From Ilyonectria destructans (taxonomy: Eukaryota; Ascomycota; Sordariomycetes; Hypocreales; Nectriaceae), in NCBI GenBank assembly GCA_020740775.1, contig JAHEWK010000010.1, positions 2,108,001-2,172,000 of the forward strand: a stretch of 64,000 nucleotides of DNA, given 5' to 3'. The position numbers were made by a program, and so were the translations under genes. Of the stretch, positions 1 to 10,421 are shown piece by piece (positions within the stretch are counted from its first letter, which is position 1; the number at the start of each line of letters is the position of its first letter). A model generated the notes under the pieces. The model saw only the letters and a program-made list of their open reading frames with translations. It had not been told where the DNA came from and ran no database searches.

Positions 1-145
1 GGCCCCTCCTCATTCCCGACACAGTCTCCCCTTCACTTTGGGACCTTTACTCCGAGATCTTCGCAACTCCGGTGGTTCGCGTGCTCACTATCACTCGGAG
101 AAGGACTTCCTTTCTGTCCGAGTGCTATTACTTGACACTGACGCC

Positions 146-2888
146 ATGGGTGATGATGAGCTATCCATGTTCCAGTGTGGGTTATGCAAGCGCGACTTCA
201 AGCGCCTGGATCACCTAGCACGGCATGTCCGTTCACGTACGCTCTCTTCGCCTTCTCCGCTGGTACACAGCTTGATTACGGAGAATATGGATGGCTAACA
301 TAGCTTCCAGATACTCAGTCAAGGCCTTATAAGTGTCACATCTGCCCTAAGGCTTTCACAAGAACGTGCGTGGTACATGCTTCCTAAACTTGTCTCGAGT
401 GGAGCCTAGAGCTGAACCCATTTGTGTCTCGCTAGAGATCTTCTGAGAAGACATGTTGCAGGTCACGAATCTCAAACAAACTCACCAAATGAAGATACTC
501 CAAGCTCCCACCGCGGTCTGTCTTCACGGGTAACACAGGCATGTAGAGCTTGCGCTTCCCATCACTTAAGGTGCTCCGAGGAGAAGCCATGTCGGCGTTG
601 CAAGAAGAGGGGGATCAGGTGTATTTGGAACAATGCATTGGATCAAGACGACTCTTGCATTTCTCTTGATTGTGATCATCAATCTGAAGAAGCGCCAGAT
701 GCTCAGAGTGCAGACTTGGGATTCCCAAACAACCTGACATTGCCATTGCTACCTCTCCTGGAGCGAGATACAAGTAGTCCGACACTGGACGTCATCAATG
801 CGCTGCCAGATTTGGGTGAATATTCCTGATCAAAGCGCAAGGCTTGAGTTTATCACTAACTGACCAATCTAGATCCTTCGTTGAAATTTGACGTTGACCA
901 ATTCACATTCGAGTTTCCCGACCCAAATCTCCTCTCCGGAAGGTGGCCTTACCATGGTCTAGTCGATCTGGACATAAACGCCAGTATGGAACTGGACGAC
1001 GTTGACGTCCAATTCTTGAACAACTATAATTCCAACATTCCTTTTGAATTCGATAGTATATCTCAGCCAGAAAGGAGCGCCGCGCACTCAACACCTAGCC
1101 CCCTCAGTACCGAAGCCTTTGAAACGTTGTACTGGCGCTTCCGACCGAATAAAAAAGATTACCAGGGAAGCGAGGAGCGGTATTTATCAATGCCATCAAA
1201 CGATCATACATCACCAGAGTCACGAGTGCACCTTGAGAAACGAGTAACCTGCAGTGAGCTTGGAATGGCTGCACGAGACAAGATCCTCGCCATGGTGGTT
1301 AAATGCTGTCGTCCAGAGAACTCTTTTCGGGCTGCTTCATCTTTTCCGTCCGTCAAACTGCTCGACACACTGTTGCAGTATTATTTGACGTCTCCTGTCG
1401 CTAGTGCAGCCTCTTTCCTGCACCTAGCAACCTTTGATCCAAATACAAGGCGACCTGAGCTGGTAGCCATCATGGCTGCTGCCGGGGCTGCCTTGACATC
1501 CGACCCTGCTCTCACGAAGCTTGGCTACGCCATTCAAGAATGTGTCAGAGTGGCCGTTATAAGACTTGTGAGTATCCCAGGCAAACCAACCTCTCATCTT
1601 CACCATTGCTGACCAGGCCGAGTGGGAGGAAGACAACACTATGGCTAGGGATCTACAGCTATCGCAAGCATTCCTCCTTACCCTCGAGATAGGCCTTTGG
1701 AGTGGGCATAGTCGAAAGGTCGAGATTGCAGAGGGCCTTCTACAACCCTTATTAACCATGCTTCGCCGTGATGGGAAGTTAAAGCGCTCGGCTTATCCTG
1801 AGATCACTATAAGCCACGACCTTGAAGGTGCAGCCCTCGAGCGAACGTGGCTCGCGTGGGTTGAGTCCGAGTCATACAAAAGGCTCTCTTTTATACTCTT
1901 GTTACATGACGCCAGTTGCTCCATGGCTTTGCTGGCCAATCCACTAATATCGTATGCGGAATTCTCTGCCCCGCTTCCATTATCAGAGGAGATCTGGTCT
2001 TCCGCCTCGGCAGAGCAATGGAAAGCAAACTGGTTTAGTCGAGCCAATAGCCGGGTGTTCAACATTGGCGATTTTCTGACCGATCCAGAGACCCTGATCA
2101 TGCACCGCGACACTGTTGACGTGAGGGCGGCTAGCTTTGCCATGGTATCGTGCTCTTGGAGCCTTTGCTGGGAGTTTATTCAACTCAACTCCCTTCAACG
2201 ATCGCGCAAACATCAGTGGAACGCACTAGTCATGTCCTCGAGGCATGAGGAGCTCTCAAGATTGGTCAACAACATTCGAACGGTTGCCAGCCTCCACCTC
2301 ACTAAGGCTGCCAAGGTCACCATGCGACTTGAGCTCGTGCTGTTGCATCTCCATATGCAATTTGAAGATATACAAATTTTTGCTGGACTCGAGGGGCCAG
2401 AGCAAGCTCGTTCTATGCATCCTTTCATCTGCGAATGGGCTCAATCTGAGTCTGCGAGAAGATCTGTGTACCACGCAGCTCAGATCATCAGAGGAGCCAG
2501 GGAGCTTTCGCGAGCTTCGATCGATCCCATCACAGCAATCATGCTCTACCATGCCAGCCTGGCTTTTCTGGCTTATGGGCTCCTCGCAAAACCCCAGGTG
2601 GATAATTGGGGGACCTCATCGACGACTCCAGATTCTGCCGACGAGGTATTTCTGGATCAGCCAGAAGACCTCACCATACGCAGATTCCTTCAGCATGGAC
2701 GCGGCAGCCCGTGTCTTCGCTCCACTAGTTCTGGAACTGTGCACTTGGCAGATCCCAAAAGCATTATGAGGGTCGTGATTGACATTCTCCGAGCTAGCTT
2801 TGACAACCGGCCAAAACCTCATCTTGCTGAAAAGCTCATACAACTTATGACGGGCCTGGAAGGATCATTAGCTCGGGTGACTTGTTAA
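146..2888 (+). CDS. C2H2 plus Zn2Cys6 fungal transcription factor
   Basis: Nuclear DNA-binding regulator of about 830 aa in five exons: 146-236, 311-365, 436-815, 873-1567 and 1617-2888. Joining them keeps the frame throughout. Exon 1 gives a first C2H2 finger (FQCGLCKRDF, then HLARHVRSH across intron 1). Exons 2 and 3 give a second one (YKCHICPKAF, then LLRRHVAGH across intron 2). Exon 3 adds a Zn2Cys6 cluster, CRACASHHLRC then CRRCKKRGIRC. The rest is the long alpha-helical middle region seen in fungal-specific transcription factors. An in-frame ATG at 38 would add 36 residues, but 146 lies just before the first finger and is preferred. Such C2H2-Zn2Cys6 hybrids are a known ascomycete class. 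Target genes are not evident, and the next gene is convergent. Confidence 0.85.
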
Positions 2889-3055
2889 CTGTGTATTTTA
2901 TACGACGACAATACAATTATATGCCTGAATCATTCATCTACACCACACAACTTGGTCTAGTTCGTACGAGTGAGATGCTGTGATAATTAGGCGTTATCTA
3001 CGGAGTCGCACTGCTAGGCTGGAACTAAAACAGGCACCAAACCCTGAATCTGCTG

Positions 3056-5311
3056 TCAACTAAATAAAGATATTAGATGGATGCCAGAAATAGCTATGTA
3101 GAAAGACTCACCTTTTCCCAACCATTCTAACCAGGTAAGCCCCGGCTCACGGTCCCTGATCTCCCATATATGACGCAAGGCGCCAATCAAATCACCGCGA
3201 TTGTAGAAAAGTCCTTTGCGCACACGGAGTCTTCTGACTATCGCGGCTCTCATTGACGAATCTACGGCCTCACACCCGGCGGTGAAGAGTGGGAAGATGA
3301 TTGCATACGAGGTACGAGAGTCTGGGTCGATGTTTCCGATTTTCCCAACAATGATACCCACGTGATGGCGTATTAGTGTTGCAGTAGAAGGCATGCCCTT
3401 AAGCCGTGCGTATAATAAGATGACTGCTGCAGAATGCATTGACTCGTTGAGGGACCCAAGCTCAATAGGGTCTGCACTCCTGCTTTGCGAAGTTACGAAA
3501 TCGCGGGTTCGAGCGCTCCGCAGTGAAGCCTCTACTACCTCGACCTGTGCGTTCAAATTCGGGTCCGACAGCTCGAGTTGACCGGTTGCAGCCCATTTTG
3601 ACTGCTGCAGCTCGAGAAGCTGACCCAGTCTGAGAAGCGGGTTGATTAGACGTGGCGAAAAGGCCAAGACGGGATGGCTGGTCCAGTTCTGAAAGTCGGC
3701 GCAGAAATTTTGACCAATTTCTTCCTCGTCCATTTCAAGCATGTCGTAGGTGTTGTGCCAAGATTCTGGTCTGGCTTGTCGCAAGGAGCAGAGGGTTGCT
3801 ATCCTACTCCACCGCAAGAGAGCCAGGATAAGACGAGCTGGTATGGAAGGAACCCGCTTGCGCTGTCGAAGGTTGCTAAGAAAGATCCCCGCAAGGCTCC
3901 ATGCTACCTCAAGATGGGTTTCTCTCTGATCTGGTCCATAAAGATGTAGAAATAGACCGACAGTAATCTTGGCGAGGAGCTTCTCGTCATTTGACTCCAA
4001 GCCCATGGTATGGGGGACGACAGCTAGCGATGCCTCTCTGGCAGTTTCTCTCATGAGCGGAAGGAATTTCTGATCCTGAGTTGAAGCTTGATATTGAAAA
4101 GCACTGAAGTAGAAGATTGCAGCCCGCAAGTCATCGTCGAAGAGAGCCATGCGGGGCAAGGTAACGACAAAGGGATCCTGGAAGTCTTGCATATGAGCAA
4201 AGTGCTTTGGGTCTAGGCACAAGAATCCGTTTCTGGTGACATGAAGAAAGTGCTGCCAGAGAAATCGACGAGGTGCAGACACGAGCATGTCAGCGGGCCA
4301 TGGCATCGGGCAGTATAACATAGCTGGTACTTCTGATGCCACCGGCCGCCATACATTATCGACACGAGACACCATAGTCCCGGGGTCGAATACACCGACA
4401 CTGAGATCGGTGGGAGTATTTGGCTCATAGAGGAATGGGGCATCCAAGTCTGTTATCGTGGCCGCGTCGTATGCGTCATTATTGATGTAGTTGGAGGTTG
4501 TATCTTGGTTCCCTTGCTGCATGACCTGAAGAGCTTCCGAGCAGGGAGTCAGCGGCACTTGGGGCAGCTCTTCCAGCCACGACGCATCGTTGAAGATGCC
4601 ACCTTCGAGAGGATTGCTGGGACTAGGTCGATCCAGTGTGATTTGCCTGCCATCCATTGGAAGCTCGATGTCTAAACTTGTGGCTGTGATAGGTGGTTCA
4701 GACGGCAGCCGGGATATCACGGAGCCTTCTTCCTGTTCTCGTATGGTCTCGGCGCGTTCTACCTCGATGGCAGAGGTAGAGGATCCGATATGGGAATACT
4801 GGGCGTGAGATGCTGGCGTATCAATAAGTTCATGAAACCAAGCCGCATCATCGAAGAGGCCACTTTCGAGGGCAGTAGTGGGGCTGGGTCGATCTAATGA
4901 CATTTGCCGGTTGTGTATCGGAAGCTCGATCGCTACATCCGGGGCCGCGATAGCTGCATCCGGAGTCGCGACGGGTGGTTCGGAGGGTGTCTGGGAGACC
5001 ACCGGGTCCTTTTCCCGCTCTGATTTGTTCCTGGATCTTTCACCCTCGCTCTGTTGGGCGGCAGACAGGATGCGCGAGCGAGAGGCAGGGATGCTCCAGG
5101 CCTTGAATGTCTGCGGTTGGCAGGCGACGTTGCGCTTTAGGCATTGCGAGCACTGTGGGTGTTTATGATCACACTATGGGCGATGTTTATTGTGAGTATC
5201 CATTTGACGCTTTGGATGATCTATGTGATGGAGCTTCGGACTTACTTTCCGTTTCTTACGCGAGCATTGAAGGCATGCACCGCTGCTACGTTGGACTCGA
5301 TTTGGAGGCAT
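3056..5311 (-). CDS. Zn2Cys6 transcription factor with duplicated linker
   Basis: Nuclear regulator of roughly 730 aa. Exon 1 (5246-5311) encodes the start and CLQCSRKKRK. A 72-nt intron (5174-5245) with donor GTAAGT and acceptor ATAG follows. Exon 2 resumes at CDHKHPQC and continues CSQCLKRNVAC, restoring a perfect C-x2-C-x6-C-x6-C-x2-C-x6-C cluster. The remainder resembles the fungal TF family with a C-terminal helical domain (Fungal_trans_2-like). A stretch of about 50 residues beginning PSEPP and containing IELP, LDRPSP and a W-x-x-EL motif occurs twice in the linker. The 3' end is uncertain: a GTGAGT donor near 3110 suggests a short last exon ending a little beyond 3056. Convergent with the preceding regulator. 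Confidence 0.8.
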
Positions 5312-6828
5312 TGGAAACGTCACACGTGGCCCCAACACGGCTTTTGTGTCGTTTAGTAGTTCAAGGGGTTAAAATATCTGAGGCAAATGGATATGCAGTG
5401 GGGAGTCGTAGCACAGCGTGGTTTGGACGTATCCAGGGTGCTCCGTATGTGGGCTTGAGGTTACGCATCGGGAGAGAAGCCATTGAGAAGCGCGACGTCA
5501 GTCAGAAGTTGAGTGGCAATCAAGCGGGGGCATTACATAATCTCGCCTTAGCTCATGCTAGCGTGCCAGAGAAGTCCAGATAAGCGTTTCCTTGTACGGG
5601 GGAGGATTGATTGGCATTATTGTTGTTAAAATCCATTTCAATACTTGATGACAGGGAAATTAAATTGAGAAAAAACACCATCTCTTCATATATAATCTCA
5701 AAGGATCATTTTCCAAAGCAGCAAGCTTGAATATGCAGACAAACTAACCCCTAGCAGTTGGCACCAAACCACTCCCCTATCTTAACCTGACCCTTTAGTG
5801 ACATGACCTGATTCCCTCTACTAAACTTACCTGACCCAGCCTACTGAGTTCACTTAATACAATCAATTAAAATGGGTTGAATGAGCCATTCAATGTTGTC
5901 TGACCCGGTATGACAGAGCCTTGACAGTAGCAGCTAAGCCCCTAAAAGTTGCTACAGCTTGGACTGTTACGGTCGGGTGGTTCTAGCGCCTTCCAGCCCC
6001 TACAGCCTAGGCTCTTACAGGTCGAAGAGCCCTATCGCTGACGTACTAAAAGTTCAAATACCGAAGTAACTTACCCTACAGTAACATTAAAATAAACCAA
6101 CCTATTTTTGTTTATGAAAAGAGCAATTCTTCAATCTCAATTAGTTGAAAGATAAAAGGCTATATTTTTCATTGCAATTGCCTCACAGTCTAAACTATTG
6201 TGTCTTTTTATACTGGGTGTTATCCTACATAAGTGCCCATTTACTTCCAACTCTTAAATCGAGCTGATCGCAAGGTTCTACCTACCACACCGGGGAAGAG
6301 ACGAACTCCTCATTGCTATGATTGCATTTTAGTTACATTAGATGATAAGATGGTCCAATGAGCATAAAGCCAGCATATGGAAGAGTTAATCGAGGGTTGA
6401 GATTGCATAGTCCGACAGATACAGGAGCCTCGTAATACGCGTATAAGTCAGTGGTTGACTCCCACTTGCTTGATGTTAAAACCGTCACATACGGAGGTTT
6501 CATTACAGATTCCAATCACACAGCAGAGCTGTTGTTAGAGCCTACGTTGGACAGGGTAATTCCATCAAATGGCCGGCTCAGGGACAGTTTGTGTACAAAT
6601 TCAGGACGGTTGGTTCAGCACGGTTAGTTCAGAGCCTGGGGGAAATGGAAGTGAACAACGCCACGGTACGAACTACAGTAGGCATTGGGACAGGTTGAAA
6701 AATGTGCTCTTATTGTTTGCAACTACTGAGTCGCTTTAAATCTATCTAATGATATTGGATAAGGCTAATAAAGAAACGAAAAGAAGAAGAAAAGACCAAC
6801 TAAGTCAGCCCAGGATACTCGAATTCCA
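5312..6828. other. AT-rich spacer, no gene seen
   Basis: About 1.5 kb without convincing coding potential. Open frames here are short and lack recognisable motifs. The sequence is AT-rich in patches with many stop codons, compatible with an upstream region plus decayed repeat DNA, but no terminal repeats or transposase remnants were recognised. Confidence 0.5.
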
Positions 6829-7923
6829 CTAGCTTTGGAAAATGGTAATCATCTCCACCACTCCATAACCCGTTTTCTGCCCAAAGAAACGTCCAGAAGC
6901 GGTGGCATATCCAGCATAGACGGTATCAGCAAGCTGCTTCGATCCATAGATCTCCTGGTCGGGGAGCACAGACTTAACCACCAGGCGATCTCCATTCTCA
7001 AACTTCAAGGTCCAGCTGAGGGGATATGTGATGTTGGTTTTGGGAGACGTCCAAGTGTTGTCCATGTTTGCCGTCATCTCCAAAGCGACAATGTACTGGG
7101 ACTCTTCTCCAATGCGAACCGTGGCGAACTGGTAGGTGGTGGCAGAAAGCTGGGGAAGATCGTAAACCCAAATGCTGGCTTTGACTGACGACCCGGGAAA
7201 GTGAAGCTCAAACCAGGTCCAGTTCTGAGGAGCACCGCTGCCCTTCTGATGATCGTACCAGGTGAAAGACTTCGAAGGGTTGACTTTGATGACCTTGTCT
7301 CCCACTGTAATAGTTCCTTTGGTCTTGCAGGCTGGAAGAGACCACTGCGTGGTGTTGGAGTAACCCTGTCCAAAGGTGAAGGCTCCTCCACCGGCGTTCA
7401 AGATGACCTTTGAAGAGGCTTCCAAAGTGAAGTTGAATGCGTAATCCTTTGTGGATACATGGTTGTACATGGTGGAAATCCTGTCCTCGGAGTTTGATCC
7501 AATGCCGCAGTTGGTCAGGCGAACATCGAGTGAGTTTGAAGCGGACTCGGATGCATCCAGCAATTCAGCATAGTCGACATGGCTCCAGTATTTCAGCGTG
7601 CCCAGTTCAAGAACCGACGACTTGCAAACAGCCCCCAGGATGTGCATGACAGCCAGGTACTGTTTACCGGTGGTTGAAGTGAGAAACGTGCTTGTCCAAT
7701 AGGAGCCGCCTACCTGATCCTCAGAGAGATCATATCGAGCAGGCACACGGGACTGGTTTAAAAGTTAGATTGTGGATTGCAGGAATGAGGAACGTCTAAT
7801 TCTTACATTGATGTAAGTCGAATGATGGTCGGCTTGAAAGTTGACAGGGTGGACAGGGCTGCGTTGGACGTCGAAGGCGGTACAAACAGTGACCAACGCT
7901 AACAAAAAGAGGGAACGAGCCAT
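6829..7923 (-). CDS. Secreted kievitone-hydratase/CrtC-like protein
   Basis: Two exons: 7807-7923 (39 codons) and 6829-7752, separated by a 54-nt intron with donor GTAAGA and acceptor CCAG. Exon 1 supplies a signal peptide (MARSLFLLALVTVCTAF), so the protein is probably secreted. The body (about 347 aa in all) has features of the AttH/CrtC lipocalin-like fold shared by kievitone hydratase, hydroxyneurosporene synthase and fungal Diels-Alderases: SYWTSTFLTSTTGKQYLA near the start, TWFELHF in the middle and GRFFGQKTGYGVVEM near the end. Kievitone hydratase hydrates the prenyl chain of a plant phytoalexin. Whether this homologue acts on a plant compound or catalyses an isomerisation is unknown. 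No biosynthetic enzymes lie next to it. Confidence 0.7.
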
Positions 7924-8923
7924 GTTGATTGTTTATTCTTTGGAAGGAGGCTTGCTTTGACAATGGGATACTGACAAACGATAAGAGGCCGTCGTCGAAC
8001 ATAGATATAGCCATCTGAAGCACAACCCGCGAAGGTTGACCATCGTCGTCAATTTACTTGCTTGGCATCTCGGGACTGCAAAGTCAACCGAGACCCTCCG
8101 GTCGGAGCGCAATGCAAAATCACCGCCATCCTCCGAGTTAGTGCTTTCGGCGGCTTGTCACTGATGCTCCGTGCTTGATCTGATTGCGCTGAATCAGCGG
8201 AGGATTTTGCACATTGCACATTGCACTAAGACAAGGGTGGCGCTGGGTTGTCCATTCACCACTAATCAGCCATCCAAGGATACGAGCTACATTGCGTGCG
8301 AGCCTGTGCCCCATCGTTGAGCCCTACGGTCGACCACAGGGCCCATTGAAAGAGGCCGCCAGCAAATCCGTGCCCTTTTTTCCAAGCAGAAATGAGAGGA
8401 TGAGGCTCATCCTGCACAAGCCACCGACTAGGACGAATTGAAAGCCAAGTCGGACGTCGGTAGCGGCGAGTTGAGCCCTCTAACCCCCGAGTCGGGGCTC
8501 GGCTACTGTCTAAGAACCGAAGCGCCGGGGACGGAACTTCACAGTCAGTGTAGCTAATTTCTATTGGCCTCAGAACCCACTGTGGCTTGCCGTCCAGCTG
8601 GCTATCTCGTTTAGTCTCACCGCAGCAGGGGTCACATTCCTGAGCTCCACTCAAACAAGGCATCAATGCGACCCTGGCCGTGGCTCTTAGGGCGTTGGCT
8701 TGGATTACAGACACCACAGTTGCGTACCATACAGAGCCATTACGGCTTTGTGCAACGAAACAACAGGTTGTCAAACCAGGCCGCGTCAACAGGCGGAGGC
8801 TGAGAGGCCATGTCAACAGGACCAGATCTGTCAATGTATATAACATCCCACACTCCTCAAGTCCTCTCCTGTATCTTCACACAACCCTCAGCTCACCAAT
8901 AACAGCCTTCTACGTCGCCCAAA
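7924..8923. promoter_or_regulatory. Divergent intergenic region with TATA element
   Basis: One kilobase separates the divergently read secreted protein and the RTA1 gene and must hold both promoters. A TATATAA element at about 8837-8843 lies some 80 bp before the RTA1 start and is followed by a CT-rich leader. The remainder is GC-rich with no supported gene. Confidence 0.45.
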
Positions 8924-9875
8924 ATGGCCGGCGCCCCCGAGAAATACCAGTACGATCCGTCTCTCGCCGCTGCGGCCCTGTTCGCAGCATTGTTTGGGAT
9001 ATCCACTGCCGGCCATTTGTTCCAACTCATCAAAACCAGAACATGGTACTTCATCGCCTTCTTCCTCGGTTCACTGTGTAAGTCGACCTCCAGATCCCAT
9101 CAATATTCGCGCCATCTGATGCCCTATTTTTAGTCGAGGTGGTGGGCTACGCCGCACGAGCTGTCAATGCTGCCGAAAACCCCGATTATTCAACGGTTCC
9201 ATTCATCATCCAGACGCTTCTCCCTTTGCTGGGCCCGGCTCTCTTCGCTGCCTCCATTTACATGATCTTGGGTCGAATCATCCGGGTTTTGGACGGAGAG
9301 CATCTCTCACTTATTTCGACCAAGTGGTTGACCAAGATTTTCGTCTTTGGAGACATCTTCTCCTTCGCCATCCAGTGCATTGGTAAGTTGCTACGTTTTC
9401 CTCAAGTACATCGTTTGCACATGAGCTGTGCTAACGGTTTGAAGGTGGTGGAGTTCTCGCTGGCGCAGATAGCAAGAGCGCTCTCGACCGCGGCCAGAAC
9501 ATCATCCTTGTCGGCTTGGCGATTCAAATCATCTTCTTCGGATGCTTCATTGCGGTGATATCCGTCTTTCACTATCGGATTCTCAAGAACCCTACGCGAA
9601 CCAGTCTCACTACCCACCTGCCCTGGGGACAGTTTATCTATGTTCTGTACCTCACCTCTCTTTTCATTATGGTCCGATCTATCTTTAGGGTTGCGGAATT
9701 TGCTGGGGGTCAGGGCAGCGCGCTTCAAACTTCCGAGGCCTACTTGTATTGTCTGGACACGGTGCTCATGTTCAGTTGTTGTGTGGCGTTCAATGTGTGG
9801 CATCCGAGTCGGGTGGTTTCGGCCCATGGGCAGAAGGGTTATGGAGACGTTGAGCTTGGGAGTTCGGCTACTTAA
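8924..9875 (+). CDS. RTA1-like membrane protein
   Basis: Three exons (8924-9077, 9134-9382, 9445-9875) spliced at GTAAGT donors give about 277 aa. The protein is dominated by seven likely membrane helices, including SLAAAALFAALFGISTAGHL, PFIIQTLLPLLGPALFAAS, IILVGLAIQIIFFGCFIAVI and a final YLYCLDTVLMFSCCVAFNVW. The family signatures FEVVGYAAR, then LLGPALFAASIYM and FGDIFSFAIQ, and the late MVRSIFRVAEF segment match the RTA1/RSB1 family of fungal lipid-translocating or stress-resistance proteins of the plasma membrane. Members confer resistance to toxic lipids or 7-aminocholesterol in yeast. The ligand here is unknown. The hydrophilic tail is short (GYGDVELGSSAT). Confidence 0.92.
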
Positions 9876-10188
9876 TATGCTATACGACCACCCTGACGGA
9901 GGTTACAAGTAGCCACTCATTGCAATAGCTTAATCATGGGTTCAAGTTGGAGAAATGTATATGGAGGTTTCTTTTGTCTTTTTTCTTTGTTTTTCTTACG
10001 GTGCTGGAGGACTGGAGGCTAGGTGAATTTAGCAAATAGACAAGGAATGGGCTTCACAGGAATAAACTGCCATTAATATGCTTAAGTCAACCCACGATCC
10101 AGTACACTCGTAAAAGGTTTGTGATATGTAGTTCTGATTGTTTCCTCTAAGGCATGAAATTTAAGGATGGAGTCGTCATTTGGATGTG

Positions 10189-10215
10189 GATGATGATGAT
10201 GATGATGATGATGAT
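10189..10215. repeat. (GAT)9 microsatellite
   Basis: Nine perfect GAT trinucleotides lie between the RTA1 gene and the next regulator, in non-coding sequence. Confidence 0.95.
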
Positions 10216-10421
10216 GTTTTTATTCACGCCATACGGGCACAAAGCCCCGCAAATCACTCGATCATTTGGATGTGTAGTCAATAGAAGAGTATTGAGATTA
10301 GGGTAAATTATTATACAATGGTCCACACTCGGTTTCTGGCCCTCCGTGTGAATTGGCTACTGGTGATCTGTCCGGAAGTTGGACACTTCCTTCCCTTCCT
10401 TCCCATATCTCAATACATGTA

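Noticed and set aside
5107..5583. 158-codon plus-strand open frame over the start of the second regulator
   Set aside because: It overlaps the zinc-cluster exons of the regulator on the other strand and has no recognisable domain.
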